From Pseudomonadota bacterium (GTDB taxonomy: Bacteria > Pseudomonadota > Alphaproteobacteria > Rhizobiales > Devosiaceae): 64,000 nucleotides of DNA. The stretch lies in assembly GCA_023391095.1 (NCBI GenBank), contig JAEWBN010000018.1:1-64000 (forward strand), given 5' to 3'. Positions within the stretch are counted from its first letter, which is position 1; the number at the start of each line of letters is the position of its first letter. This document shows positions 15,630 to 23,862 of the stretch, one piece after another. A program made the position numbers and the translations under genes. The notes beneath the pieces are model-generated. The model made no database searches and was not told where the DNA came from. It saw only the letters and a list, made by a program, of their open reading frames with translations.

Positions 15630-18600
15630 GGCCCACCCGTTCCAGCGTTTCGGCATAGCGGTCGAAATCGAAATTGCGCATATGCTCGCGCAGCACCTCG
15701 ACCAGCGGCCGGTTGGCCGGATCCTCGCCCAGCTCGGCCAGCTTGGCCTCAATGCCCTTTACATGGCCGATCTGCCCCAGATTGGCGAGATCCTGGATAT
15801 GCGCGGGACCGGGTGAGCGCAGCGCGCCGCGATCGGCGGCCAATTGCGGCCGAGAGGCTTCATATTCCCACTCTAGTCCGAGATGAGTGCCGATCCGGTC
15901 CAGCAGCTGGGTCAGATCGAAGGGCTTGGCCAGTGTGTCGCTGTGGCCCGGCTCCATGCCGACGGGGCCTGAACCGTCGCCGATATTGGCCGAAAGCATG
16001 ATGATCGGCGCGGCCACGCCACTCACGCGCAAACGCTGCGCCAGCTCCCAACCGCTCATCGCGGGCATGCGGATGTCGAGGAGATAGAGGTCGGGGTGAG
16101 ATGGTCTGCCCCGCTCTGAACCGTCGAACTCTTGTCCGGCCTGCCCACCTGTCTCCACATTACCCCGCTCGTCACCCTCGGGCTTGACCCGAGGGGACTG
16201 TGTTTGCGGATCGTCCGGCAAGTGCAACGCCCTCGGGTCGAGCCCGAGGGTGACGGCTGGTGGGAGGGCGATTTGGCGATCAGGCACGCCATCTGCGCTA
16301 AGCTGTGCGAGACACGCTTCCCCGCCTTCTGCCGTGAGCACCAAAAAGCCCAGTGGCTCCAGCATGGCGGTCACGAGCGCACGATGGTCGGCATTGTCAT
16401 CCACCACCATGATGGTGCGGCGCGGACCGGCATAACCGATGACGGTGCGCATATCGGCGAGCGGGCGCCGGGGCCGCTCGACCTTGGTCAGCATCAGGCG
16501 GGTCTGGAAGCGGGTACCCTCGCCCAGCGTGCTGGTGACGGTGATCTCGCCACCCAGGGTTTCGGTGAGGAGCTTGGTGATGGTGAGGCCCAGACCAAGG
16601 CCCGGCGTGAACCGGTTCTTTTCGGCTTCGCCGCGCACGAAGGGCTCGAAAATGTGCGGCAGGTCGTCGGCGGAAATGCCGCTGCCGGTGTCGGAAACGG
16701 TGAAGGTCGCCACCTGCATCCGGTAACCGATATCGAACCGGACATGGCCCGCCGCGGTGAACTTGACCGCGTTGGAAAGGAGATTGACGAGGATCTGGCG
16801 CAGGCGCTTCTCGTCGGTGCGAACATAGACCGGCAGCGCCGGGGCGCGGCTATGGTGGAATTCCAGCCCCTTGGCCTCGGCCTGCATGCGGAACATGTCC
16901 ACCAGCTGATCGAGGAAATCCTGGATGTTGATCTCGTTGGAATAGACCTGCAGCCGCCCCGCTTCGATGCGGGAGATGTCGAGGAGCCCGTCAATGAGAC
17001 CCGAGAGATGTTCGGCGCTGCGCTTGATGGTCTGGACCGACCCCTTGCGGCTTTCGGGCACCTGCGGATCGCGCTCGAGAATTTGCGCATAGCCCATGAC
17101 GGCATTTAGCGGCGTGCGCAATTCATGGCTGAGCCCCACGACATAGCGGGACTTGGCTTGATTGGCCGCCTCGGCCTTCTCCTTGGCGCGCTGCAGCTCG
17201 GCATCGGTGCGCGAATGCGCGTCGATTTCCTTGAGCAGCAGCGTGTTCTGGCGCGAACTTTCTTCCTCGGCCACCAGCCGGCTGTCATGGGCAAGAACGA
17301 GGAACCAGTTCATCACCCCGGCGGCCACCGCGAGAACAAAGAATACGACCAGCAAGGTGCCACCCACCACATCTGCCGTGTGCGGCGCGGCGCGGACGGC
17401 GAAATAGTGGATGAGGCCGAGCATGCCGGCCAGTACGGCCAGGGCAATGCCCATGGAAAGGCCATAGCGCCCAAGGCGGGACTGCAGCTTTTCGAGCGCC
17501 CAGCCGGGCAGGATGCTGGCGGCGACGGCATGGCTCTGGGCCCGCACATGCGCATGGGGCTTGCACATGTCATGGCAGCGCGCGTCGAGCGAGCAGCAGA
17601 GCGAGCAGATCGGCGCCGCATAGGCGGGGCACCAGGCCATGTCCTCGGGCTCAAAGGGATGCTCGCAGATCGAGCAGGTGAGCGAAGCCTTGCTGGCCCA
17701 GGCCTTTCGCGGCTTGCGGGCGAGATAGTATTTGCCCTTGGTGGCCCAGGCGATGGTTGGTGAGGTGACGAGACAGACGACCAGCGCGATATAGGGCGCA
17801 AGCGCCGCGGCCATGTCACCGAAAGCGCCGAAATGGGCGGTGAGCGCAATCGCGGTGGCCAGCAGCATCGAGCCGACGCCGACCGGATTGATGTCGTAGA
17901 GATGGGCCCGCTTGAACTCGATGCCGGGCGGCGCGAGACCCAGCGGCTTGTTGATGATCAGGTCCGCCGAAATCGAGCAGAGCCAGGCCATGGCGACGAT
18001 GGAAAAGATGCCCAGCGTTTCCTCGAGCAGCCGGTAGATGCCGAGCTCCATGAGCAGAAGCGCGATGGCGACGTTGAACAGGAGCCAGACGACGCGGCCG
18101 GGATGGCTATGGGTGAGACGGGAAAAAAAGTTCGACCAGGCGAGCGATCCCGCATAGGCATTCATGACGTTGATCTTGAGCTGGCTGATGACCACGAAGC
18201 CCGCCATCAGCATCAGCGCAAAGAACGCGTTGGGGATCATGTAGCCAAAGGCGACGGCATACATATAGCCCGGCTCGGAGGCATGCTCGGGCGCGGCGCC
18301 TGCCGACAGGGCGAGGAAGGCAAGGAAGGACCCGGCGATGAGCTTGGGCGCGCCGACCACGACCCACCCTGCCCCGGCGAGAAAAATGCCCAGCTTGTGC
18401 CGCCCCTTCGGTGCGCCCTCGGCCGGCAGGAAGCGCAGGAAGTCCACCTGCTCGCCGATCTGGGTCATCAGCGCCAGAATGACGGCCGAGGCGGCGCCGA
18501 ACTTGGCAACTTCAAAGGCGGCGATTGTGCCCGCGGCGCCTTCGGGTTCGTCCAGCCCGTTGAAGGCGCGCCAGAGCTCGAACTTCTCCCAATCCATGAA

Positions 18601-19179
18601 GGCGATGAAGAAGAAGGGGAGGATGTTGAGGACAATCCAGAAGGGCTGGGTGATGAGCTGGAACCGGCTGATCATGCGAATGCCGTGGGTCACCAGGGGA
18701 ATGACCACGATGGCCGAGATGATGTGCCCGATCCAGAGCGGGATGCCGAAGGCCAGCTCCAGCGCACTCGACATGATCGAGGCTTCGATGGCGAAGAGGA
18801 TGAAGGTGAAGCTGGCATAGATCAGCGAGGTGATGGTCGAGCCGATGTAGCCGAAGCTGGCGCCGCGGGTGAGGAGATCGACGTCGACGCCATGGCGCGT
18901 CGCATAGCGGGCAATGGGCACGCCGACGAGCAGAATGGCGATGGAGGCGACGACAATGGCGATCAACGCATTGGTGGTGCCATAGCTCAGCGTGATGGCG
19001 CCACCAATGGCTTCGAGCGCCAGAAACGAGATGGCGCCGATGGCCGTCTGGGAGATTCGGTCGTTGGAAAAGCGGCGCGCCGACTTGGCGGTAAAGCGCA
19101 GTGCATAGTCTTCCAGGGTCTGGTTGGCGACCCAGCGGTTGTATTCGCGCCTGACCGGAATGATCCGCTGCCGTGCCAT
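15616..19179 (-). CDS. NCS1-permease-fused hybrid histidine kinase/response regulator
   Basis: A 1187-residue membrane protein. Residues 20-490 form about twelve hydrophobic segments resembling NCS1 purine/cytosine permeases (RGASFGYIGSTITSLIYASF; ISRFQLITQPFW). Residues 502-539 hold a cysteine cluster (CSIC, WCPAYAAPICSLCC, CHDMC) that looks metal-binding. Two more helices (about 572-635), a coiled coil, a HisKA domain with His685 in SHELRTPLNAVMGYAQ, an HATPase (NLLSNAVKF, DTGSGIS, GLGLGLTI) and a receiver (VVDDNADHR; Asp1035 in LYLLDIRMP) follow. A C-terminal extension comes last. The receiver carries an in-frame palindromic insertion (about residues 964-1027). ATG 19179 (with GCGGAA) was chosen over TTG 19218. 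Divergent from urtA. Ligand likely urea or a related amide, inferred from context. Confidence 0.9.
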   Translation of the reverse strand: MARQRIIPVRREYNRWVANQTLEDYALRFTAKSARRFSNDRISQTAIGAISFLALEAIGGAITLSYGTTNALIAIVVASIAILLVGVPIARYATRHGVDVDLLTRGASFGYIGSTITSLIYASFTFILFAIEASIMSSALELAFGIPLWIGHIISAIVVIPLVTHGIRMISRFQLITQPFWIVLNILPFFFIAFMDWEKFELWRAFNGLDEPEGAAGTIAAFEVAKFGAASAVILALMTQIGEQVDFLRFLPAEGAPKGRHKLGIFLAGAGWVVVGAPKLIAGSFLAFLALSAGAAPEHASEPGYMYAVAFGYMIPNAFFALMLMAGFVVISQLKINVMNAYAGSLAWSNFFSRLTHSHPGRVVWLLFNVAIALLLMELGIYRLLEETLGIFSIVAMAWLCSISADLIINKPLGLAPPGIEFKRAHLYDINPVGVGSMLLATAIALTAHFGAFGDMAAALAPYIALVVCLVTSPTIAWATKGKYYLARKPRKAWASKASLTCSICEHPFEPEDMAWCPAYAAPICSLCCSLDARCHDMCKPHAHVRAQSHAVAASILPGWALEKLQSRLGRYGLSMGIALAVLAGMLGLIHYFAVRAAPHTADVVGGTLLVVFFVLAVAAGVMNWFLVLAHDSRLVAEEESSRQNTLLLKEIDAHSRTDAELQRAKEKAEAANQAKSRYVVGLSHELRTPLNAVMGYAQILERDPQVPESRKGSVQTIKRSAEHLSGLIDGLLDISRIEAGRLQVYSNEINIQDFLDQLVDMFRMQAEAKGLEFHHSRAPALPVYVRTDEKRLRQILVNLLSNAVKFTAAGHVRFDIGYRMQVATFTVSDTGSGISADDLPHIFEPFVRGEAEKNRFTPGLGLGLTITKLLTETLGGEITVTSTLGEGTRFQTRLMLTKVERPRRPLADMRTVIGYAGPRRTIMVVDDNADHRALVTAMLEPLGFLVLTAEGGEACLAQLSADGVPDRQIALPPAVTLGLDPRALHLPDDPQTQSPRVKPEGDERGNVETGGQAGQEFDGSERGRPSHPDLYLLDIRMPAMSGWELAQRLRVSGVAAPIIMLSANIGDGSGPVGMEPGHSDTLAKPFDLTQLLDRIGTHLGLEWEYEASRPQLAADRGALRSPGPAHIQDLANLGQIGHVKGIEAKLAELGEDPANRPLVEVLREHMRNFDFDRYAETLERVGHEPD
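16170..16255. repeat. Palindromic repeat element inside the kinase receiver domain
   Basis: Two 26-bp arms (16170-16195 and 16230-16255) are inverted repeats of each other with a single mismatch, separated by 34 bp. Each arm is itself palindromic (CCCTCGGG with CCCGAGGG). The arms read through the gene in frame as VTLGLDPR and SPRVKPEGDE. The same sense of sequence (GGTCAAGCCCGAGGGTGACG-like) is a common dispersed intergenic repeat in alphaproteobacterial genomes, here found inside a coding sequence. Confidence 0.85.
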
Positions 19180-19312
19180 ATTCCGCCCAGACCTTAACCA
19201 GTTCCTGGATTTGCCCAAAAAATCGCCAGAGCCTGAATAGCACGATTTCGCGGTAAATCACGCGGTTTCTGAGGGGGTTGGCCGTTTGGGCGGAATCATC
19301 TCGTGAGCCAGT

Positions 19313-19328
19313 TACGTCAATCGACGTA
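19313..19328. promoter_or_regulatory. Perfect palindrome in the kinase/urtA divergent promoter region
   Basis: TACGTC, AATC, GACGTA: a perfect 6-4-6 inverted repeat in the 235-bp region between the divergently transcribed hybrid kinase and urtA. The size and dyad symmetry suit a LuxR/NarL-type dimer, and such a regulator is encoded in the kinase operon. No sigma-54 promoter of the TGGCAC-N5-TTGC type was seen here. Confidence 0.45.
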
Positions 19329-19414
19329 TAGGGCCCCCGCAAAGAACGTCCCAGTCTCCGCCCAGACGCCTCCCTTGGTGTCTTGGGGCTAAACGGTTCA
19401 CAGGGACATTTCAC

Positions 19415-20713
19415 ATGACAACCATCAGCGCAAAACGCGCTCTGCTCGCAGCGGCATTCTCGGCCAGCGCCTTCCTTCCCATGACGCCGGTCATGGCGCA
19501 GGACGACACCATCAAGGTGGGCATCCTCCACTCGCTTTCCGGCACGATGGCGATTTCGGAAACCACGCTCAAGGACACGATGCTGTTCCTGATCGAGCAG
19601 CAGAATGCCAAGGGCGGCGTGCTCGGCAAGCAGCTCGAGCCGGTCGTGGTCGATATCGCTTCCGACTGGCCGCTGGCTGCCGAACTGGCGCGTCAGCTGA
19701 TCGAAGTGGACGACGTAGACGCCGTGTTTGGCTGCTGGACCTCGGTGTGCCGCAAGTCGGTGCTGCCGGTGTTCGAGGAACTCAACTCGCTGCTCTTCTA
19801 CCCCGTCCAGTACGAGGGCGAGGAAAGCCAGCGCAACGTGTTCTATACCGGCGCGTCCCCGAACCAGCAAGCAATCCCGGCCGTCGACTACCTCATGAAC
19901 GAGGAAGGCGTGGAGCGCTGGGTGCTGGCGGGCACGGACTATGTCTATCCGCAGACCACCAACAAGATCCTCGAGCAATACCTGCTCGACAAGGGTGTGG
20001 CCGCCGAAGACATCATGATCAACTATACGCCTTTCGGACATTCCGACTGGCAGACCATCGTTTCCGACATCAAGGCCTTTGGCTCGGCCGGCAAGAAGAC
20101 CGCCGTGGTCTCGACCATCAACGGCGACGCCAACGTGCCGTTCTACCGTGAACTGGGCAACCAGGGCATCAAGGCCGAAGATATCCCGGTCGTCGCCTTC
20201 TCCGTGGGCGAGGAAGAGCTCTCCGGCTTCGACACCACGCCGCTTGTCGGGCACCTGGCGGCCTGGAACTACTTCATGTCGGTCGATACGCCTGAGAACG
20301 CCGAGTTCATCGAGGCCTGGCAGACCTTCATCGGCTCGGAAGACCGCGTCACCAATGACCCGATGGAAGCCCACATGATCGGCTTCAATCTCTGGGTTGC
20401 CGCGGTTGAAAAAGCCGGCTCGACCGACGCCGATGCCGTGATCGACGCCATTGTCGGCCTCGAAACCCCGAACCTGACCGGCGGCACCGCTACCATGCTC
20501 CCCAACCACCACATCACCAAGCCCGTGCTGATCGGTGAAATCCAGGACGACGGCCAGTTCTTCGTGGTCTGGGAAACCGAAGACCTCGTTCCGGGTGACG
20601 CATGGTCCGACTTCCTGCCGGAATCCAAGATGCTGGAAGCTGATTGGACCGCCCCGATCAACTGCGGCAACTACAATACCGAGACCGAGACCTGCGGCGC
20701 AGCCGCCCAGTAA
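19415..20713 (+). CDS. urtA: Urea ABC transporter substrate-binding protein
   Basis: A 432-residue periplasmic protein with a Sec signal peptide (residues 1-28, cleavage near VMA-QD). It belongs to the branched-chain amide-binding fold and has UrtA hallmarks: IKVGILHSLSGTMAISET at the mature N-terminus, FGCWTSVCRKSVLPVFE, LLFYPVQYEGEESQRNVFYTGA and ending in a cysteine-bearing tail (NCGNYNTETETCG). It captures urea for import by UrtBC/UrtDE. It is the first gene of the operon, with a 134-bp palindromic element directly after its stop. Confidence 0.97.
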   Translation: MTTISAKRALLAAAFSASAFLPMTPVMAQDDTIKVGILHSLSGTMAISETTLKDTMLFLIEQQNAKGGVLGKQLEPVVVDIASDWPLAAELARQLIEVDDVDAVFGCWTSVCRKSVLPVFEELNSLLFYPVQYEGEESQRNVFYTGASPNQQAIPAVDYLMNEEGVERWVLAGTDYVYPQTTNKILEQYLLDKGVAAEDIMINYTPFGHSDWQTIVSDIKAFGSAGKKTAVVSTINGDANVPFYRELGNQGIKAEDIPVVAFSVGEEELSGFDTTPLVGHLAAWNYFMSVDTPENAEFIEAWQTFIGSEDRVTNDPMEAHMIGFNLWVAAVEKAGSTDADAVIDAIVGLETPNLTGGTATMLPNHHITKPVLIGEIQDDGQFFVVWETEDLVPGDAWSDFLPESKMLEADWTAPINCGNYNTETETCGAAAQ

Positions 20714-20847
20714 GGGGTCTCTGCCCCCTCCTAACCTCCCCCTGAAGAAGGGGGAGGGACCGGGCTGGTGGTCGGCATAATTCCCTGCCCAGCCCACGAC
20801 CTACCCCTCCCCCCTACCAGGGGGAGGCCGGGTGGGGGTCAGACCCC
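20714..20847. repeat. 134-bp palindromic element between urtA and urtB
   Basis: The outer arms begin GGGGTCT right after the urtA stop and end AGACCCC 35 bp before urtB. The arms are imperfect inverted repeats rich in CCTCCCCCT / AGGGGGAGG, and each contains its own smaller hairpin (CCTCCCCCTGAAGAAGGGGG type). It looks like a MITE/REP-like intergenic element. As RNA it would form a large stem that could stabilise urtA mRNA or reduce read-through. Confidence 0.75.
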
Positions 20848-20882
20848 AAGACTTTCTTGAACCGACAAGGACTTGCCAAGCG

Positions 20883-22496
20883 ATGCTGACTCATCTTCTC
20901 CGCCTGGTGCTCTTCGCCCTGACCCTTGTCGTTCCGCTGCACACGGTCGCCGCGCAGGACAGCACCGCCGACATTCCGGCTCTCGTTCAGTCCATGGGCG
21001 AAGCAAATCTGAGGGAACTTACTGCCCTCGTTACCGAGCTGGCTGCAACGGGTGATAGCGCAGTTGTTCCGGCACTGACGGCGCTGGCCGATGGCAACCT
21101 TTACCTCGACGAAACCTCCGGCCGCGTCGTGGTGCAGAGGGGCGGGAGCGAACTCGATCCGGTGACCGGTGAAGCGGTCGAACTGGGGGCCGATGCCGAC
21201 CTTTCCCGCATCCGCGTCAACAATGGCCTGCGCCGCGACATCGCCACCGCACTGGCCGGCATGACGCTGATGAGCGACAATCCGGCCACGCGCCTCAGCG
21301 CCGCCAACGGCTTCCTCGCCAAGCCCGACCCAGCCAATATTCCCCTGCTCGACGAAGCCATCGCGGCCGAAAAGGATGCCACGGTGCTGCGCGCCATGGA
21401 GGCTGCGCGCGCCGTGACCATTCTGGGCGACGAGGCGGCCGGCATCGAAGAGCGCCGGGCGGCCGTTCCCCTCATCGCCAGCGGCGCCGGCCGCTCGGCC
21501 ATCACCATTCTGACCGGCGCGCTCACGACAGCGCCGGACGAACTGAGGCCCGCGATCCAATCCGCGCTGGCAGGTCTTGAGCAGGAGCGCGCCGTCTGGG
21601 GCGCCCTGCAGAATGTCTGGTTCGGCATATCGCTGGGTTCGGTGCTGCTGCTGGCGGCCATCGGGCTTGCCATCACCTTCGGCGTCATGGGCGTCATCAA
21701 CATGGCGCATGGCGAAATGGTCATGCTGGGCGCCTATACGACCTTTATCGTTCAGCTCATCATCCGCCAGAATTTCCCGGGCCTGCTCGACTACTCGCTG
21801 CTCATCGCCCTGCCCGCCGCCTTCTTCGTCACCGGCGCGATTGGTGTGGGTATCGAGCGCGGCGTCATCCGCTGGCTCTATGGACGGCCGCTCGAAACGC
21901 TGCTGGCCACCTGGGGCATTTCGCTGATCCTCCAGCAGTCGGTGCGCTCCATGTTCGGGCCCACCAATCAGATGGTCATCGCCCCGACCTGGATGAGCGG
22001 CTCGTTTGAATTCTATGGCCTCTCCATCACCTATGGCCGCTTCTGGATCGTCATCTTTGCCCTTTTGGTCTTTGCCGCCCTGCTGCTGGTGCTGAACCGC
22101 ACACCGCTGGGCCTGCAGATGCGCGCCGTGACGCAGAACCGGCGCATGGCCTCATCCATGGGCATCCGCACGCCCTTCGTTGATGCCATGACCTTCGGGC
22201 TGGGCTCCGGGATTGCGGGCCTGGCCGGCGTGGCGCTGACCCAGATCGACAATATCTCGCCCAACCTAGGCCAGAACTACATCATCGACAGCTTCATGGT
22301 CGTGGTCTTCGGCGGTGTCGGCAATCTCTGGGGCACGCTGGTGGGCGCGCTGACGCTGGGCATCGCCAACAAGTTCCTCGAGCCCTATGCCGGCGCGGTG
22401 CTGGGCAAGATCCTGATCCTGGTGCTGATCATCCTCTTCATCCAGCGGCGGCCTCGCGGGCTGTTCGCCCTCAAGGGTCGGGCGGTGGAGCAATGA
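20883..22496 (+). CDS. urtB: Urea ABC transporter permease UrtB
   Basis: A 537-residue protein. After a signal/anchor segment (residues 1-23), residues 25-235 form the alpha-helical N-terminal domain found in proteobacterial UrtB. Eight or so membrane helices of the LivH type follow, with the sequence GVMGVINMAHGEMVMLGAY, and MASSMGIRTPFVDAMTFGLG in the cytoplasmic coupling loop. It forms the membrane channel with UrtC. ATG 20883 was chosen because the preceding 17 codons fall within the flanking repeat region and the signal segment starts here; the ribosome site is weak. It lies 35 bp after the palindromic element. Confidence 0.95.
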   Translation: MLTHLLRLVLFALTLVVPLHTVAAQDSTADIPALVQSMGEANLRELTALVTELAATGDSAVVPALTALADGNLYLDETSGRVVVQRGGSELDPVTGEAVELGADADLSRIRVNNGLRRDIATALAGMTLMSDNPATRLSAANGFLAKPDPANIPLLDEAIAAEKDATVLRAMEAARAVTILGDEAAGIEERRAAVPLIASGAGRSAITILTGALTTAPDELRPAIQSALAGLEQERAVWGALQNVWFGISLGSVLLLAAIGLAITFGVMGVINMAHGEMVMLGAYTTFIVQLIIRQNFPGLLDYSLLIALPAAFFVTGAIGVGIERGVIRWLYGRPLETLLATWGISLILQQSVRSMFGPTNQMVIAPTWMSGSFEFYGLSITYGRFWIVIFALLVFAALLLVLNRTPLGLQMRAVTQNRRMASSMGIRTPFVDAMTFGLGSGIAGLAGVALTQIDNISPNLGQNYIIDSFMVVVFGGVGNLWGTLVGALTLGIANKFLEPYAGAVLGKILILVLIILFIQRRPRGLFALKGRAVEQ

Positions 22497-22510
22497 GCTT
22501 GGTGACGATG

Positions 22511-22642
22511 AAGGCCCCCTCACCCGCCGGCTCCGCCGTCGACCTCTCCCCCAAGGGAGAGGTGTCGCTCCGCGACTTTGGCCACCCTCACATCTCCCTA
22601 TGGGGGAGAGGTCGGCGCAACGCGTCGGGTGAGAGGGCCTTT
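22511..22642. repeat. 132-bp palindromic element between urtB and urtC
   Basis: The outer arms AAGGCCCCCTCACCCG (22511-22526) and CGGGTGAGAGGGCCTTT (22626-22642) are near-perfect inverted repeats. Inside lie two further hairpins of the CCTCTCCC/GGGAGAGG type. The architecture resembles the element after urtA but the sequence is different, so a second family is represented. It fills the whole urtB-urtC gap. Confidence 0.8.
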
Positions 22643-22659
22643 CTGAAAGGTACAAAAGC

Positions 22660-23859
22660 ATGCTGACCCAAGCCCTGTTCCGTGCGCTCGACAAGAAGGC
22701 CATATGGGTCATCGGCATTTTCCTCGCCGTCGCGGTCCTCGTGCCCATGGCGAACCTGCTGATCCCGCCCGGCCAGTTCGGCCACGTGCCGACCTACATG
22801 GTCTCGCTGATGGGCAAGTATCTGAGCTACGCCATCCTTGCCCTCGCCCTCGATCTGGTCTGGGGCTATTGCGGCATCCTCTCGCTGGGGCACAGCGCAT
22901 TTTTTGCGCTCGGTGGCTACGCAATGGGCATGTATCTCATGCGCCAGATCGGCAGCCGAGGCGTCTATGGCAATCCCGTGCTGCCCGACTTCATGGTTTT
23001 TCTCAACTGGAAGGAACTGCCCTGGTATTGGCAGGGCTTCGACAATTTCTGGTTCGCCTGTGCCATGGTGGTGCTGGTGCCGGGGCTTCTGGCTTTCGTC
23101 TTCGGCTTCTTCGCCTTCCGCAGCCGCGTCACCGGCGTCTATCTTTCGATCATCACCCAGGCGATGACCTTCGCCCTGCTGCTGGCCTTTTTCCGCAACG
23201 ACATGGGCTTTGGCGGCAATAACGGCCTGACCGACTTCAAGGACATTCTGGGCGTGCCGGTGCAGGCGCAGACCACCCGCGTAACGCTGTTTGCGGCGAC
23301 CGCCATCGCGCTGGCGCTGTCGTTCCTCGTGTGCTCGGTCATCGTCAACTCCAAGCTCGGCAAGGTCATGGTGGCGGTGCGCGACGCCGAAAGCCGCACA
23401 AGGTTCCTCGGCTACCGCGTTGAATATGTGAAACTCTTCGCCTTTACCGTATCGGCCATCATGGCCGGTGTGGCCGGTGCGCTCTATGTGCCGCAGGTGG
23501 GCATCATCAATCCCGGCGAGTTCGATCCGGCCAATTCCATCGAAGTCGTCATCTGGACGGCAGTGGGCGGTCGCGGCACGCTGATCGGGCCGATCATCGG
23601 CGCCATCGTGGTCAACCTCGGCAAGTCCTGGTTCACCACCACCCTGCCCGAACTCTGGCTCTTTGCCCTGGGCGCGCTCTTCGTTTTCTCGACGCTCTTC
23701 CTGCCCAAGGGCATTGTCGGGGTCTGGAAACAGGTGTTCCGGCAGGGCCGCAGAGGGGCCGTGCGGCCGCAGCCGCCCACGCCGGCCCAGTCGGCCGATA
23801 TCGAGCGCGGCGAAGACGCCGCCAGTTTCGGCACCCCCCAGATCAAGCCCGCGGAGTAA
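22660..23859 (+). CDS. urtC: Urea ABC transporter permease UrtC
   Basis: A 399-residue LivM-type permease with about nine hydrophobic helices and the family segments LALDLVWGYCGILSLGHSAF, GNNGLTDFKDILG, and in the coupling region AVRDAESRTRFLGYRVEYVK. The C-terminus is Pro/Ala-rich (PPTPAQSADIERGED). UrtC pairs with UrtB. The start ATG 22660 has GAAAGG about 10 bases upstream, just outside the palindromic element. UrtD follows after 3 bp. Confidence 0.96.
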   Translation: MLTQALFRALDKKAIWVIGIFLAVAVLVPMANLLIPPGQFGHVPTYMVSLMGKYLSYAILALALDLVWGYCGILSLGHSAFFALGGYAMGMYLMRQIGSRGVYGNPVLPDFMVFLNWKELPWYWQGFDNFWFACAMVVLVPGLLAFVFGFFAFRSRVTGVYLSIITQAMTFALLLAFFRNDMGFGGNNGLTDFKDILGVPVQAQTTRVTLFAATAIALALSFLVCSVIVNSKLGKVMVAVRDAESRTRFLGYRVEYVKLFAFTVSAIMAGVAGALYVPQVGIINPGEFDPANSIEVVIWTAVGGRGTLIGPIIGAIVVNLGKSWFTTTLPELWLFALGALFVFSTLFLPKGIVGVWKQVFRQGRRGAVRPQPPTPAQSADIERGEDAASFGTPQIKPAE

Positions 23860-23862
23860 GCC

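Noticed and set aside
17833..19197. A 454-codon plus-strand frame opposite the permease part of the hybrid kinase
   Set aside because: It mirrors hydrophobic codons of the real gene as charged residues, has no ribosome site and no family features.
19180..19414. Sigma-54 promoter for urtA
   Set aside because: No TGGCAC-N5-TTGC pattern with proper GG/GC spacing could be found; nitrogen control may act through the palindrome or elsewhere.
18512..20797. A 761-codon minus-strand frame spanning urtA and the kinase start
   Set aside because: It crosses the divergent promoter and is antisense to urtA; composition is typical of a shadow frame.
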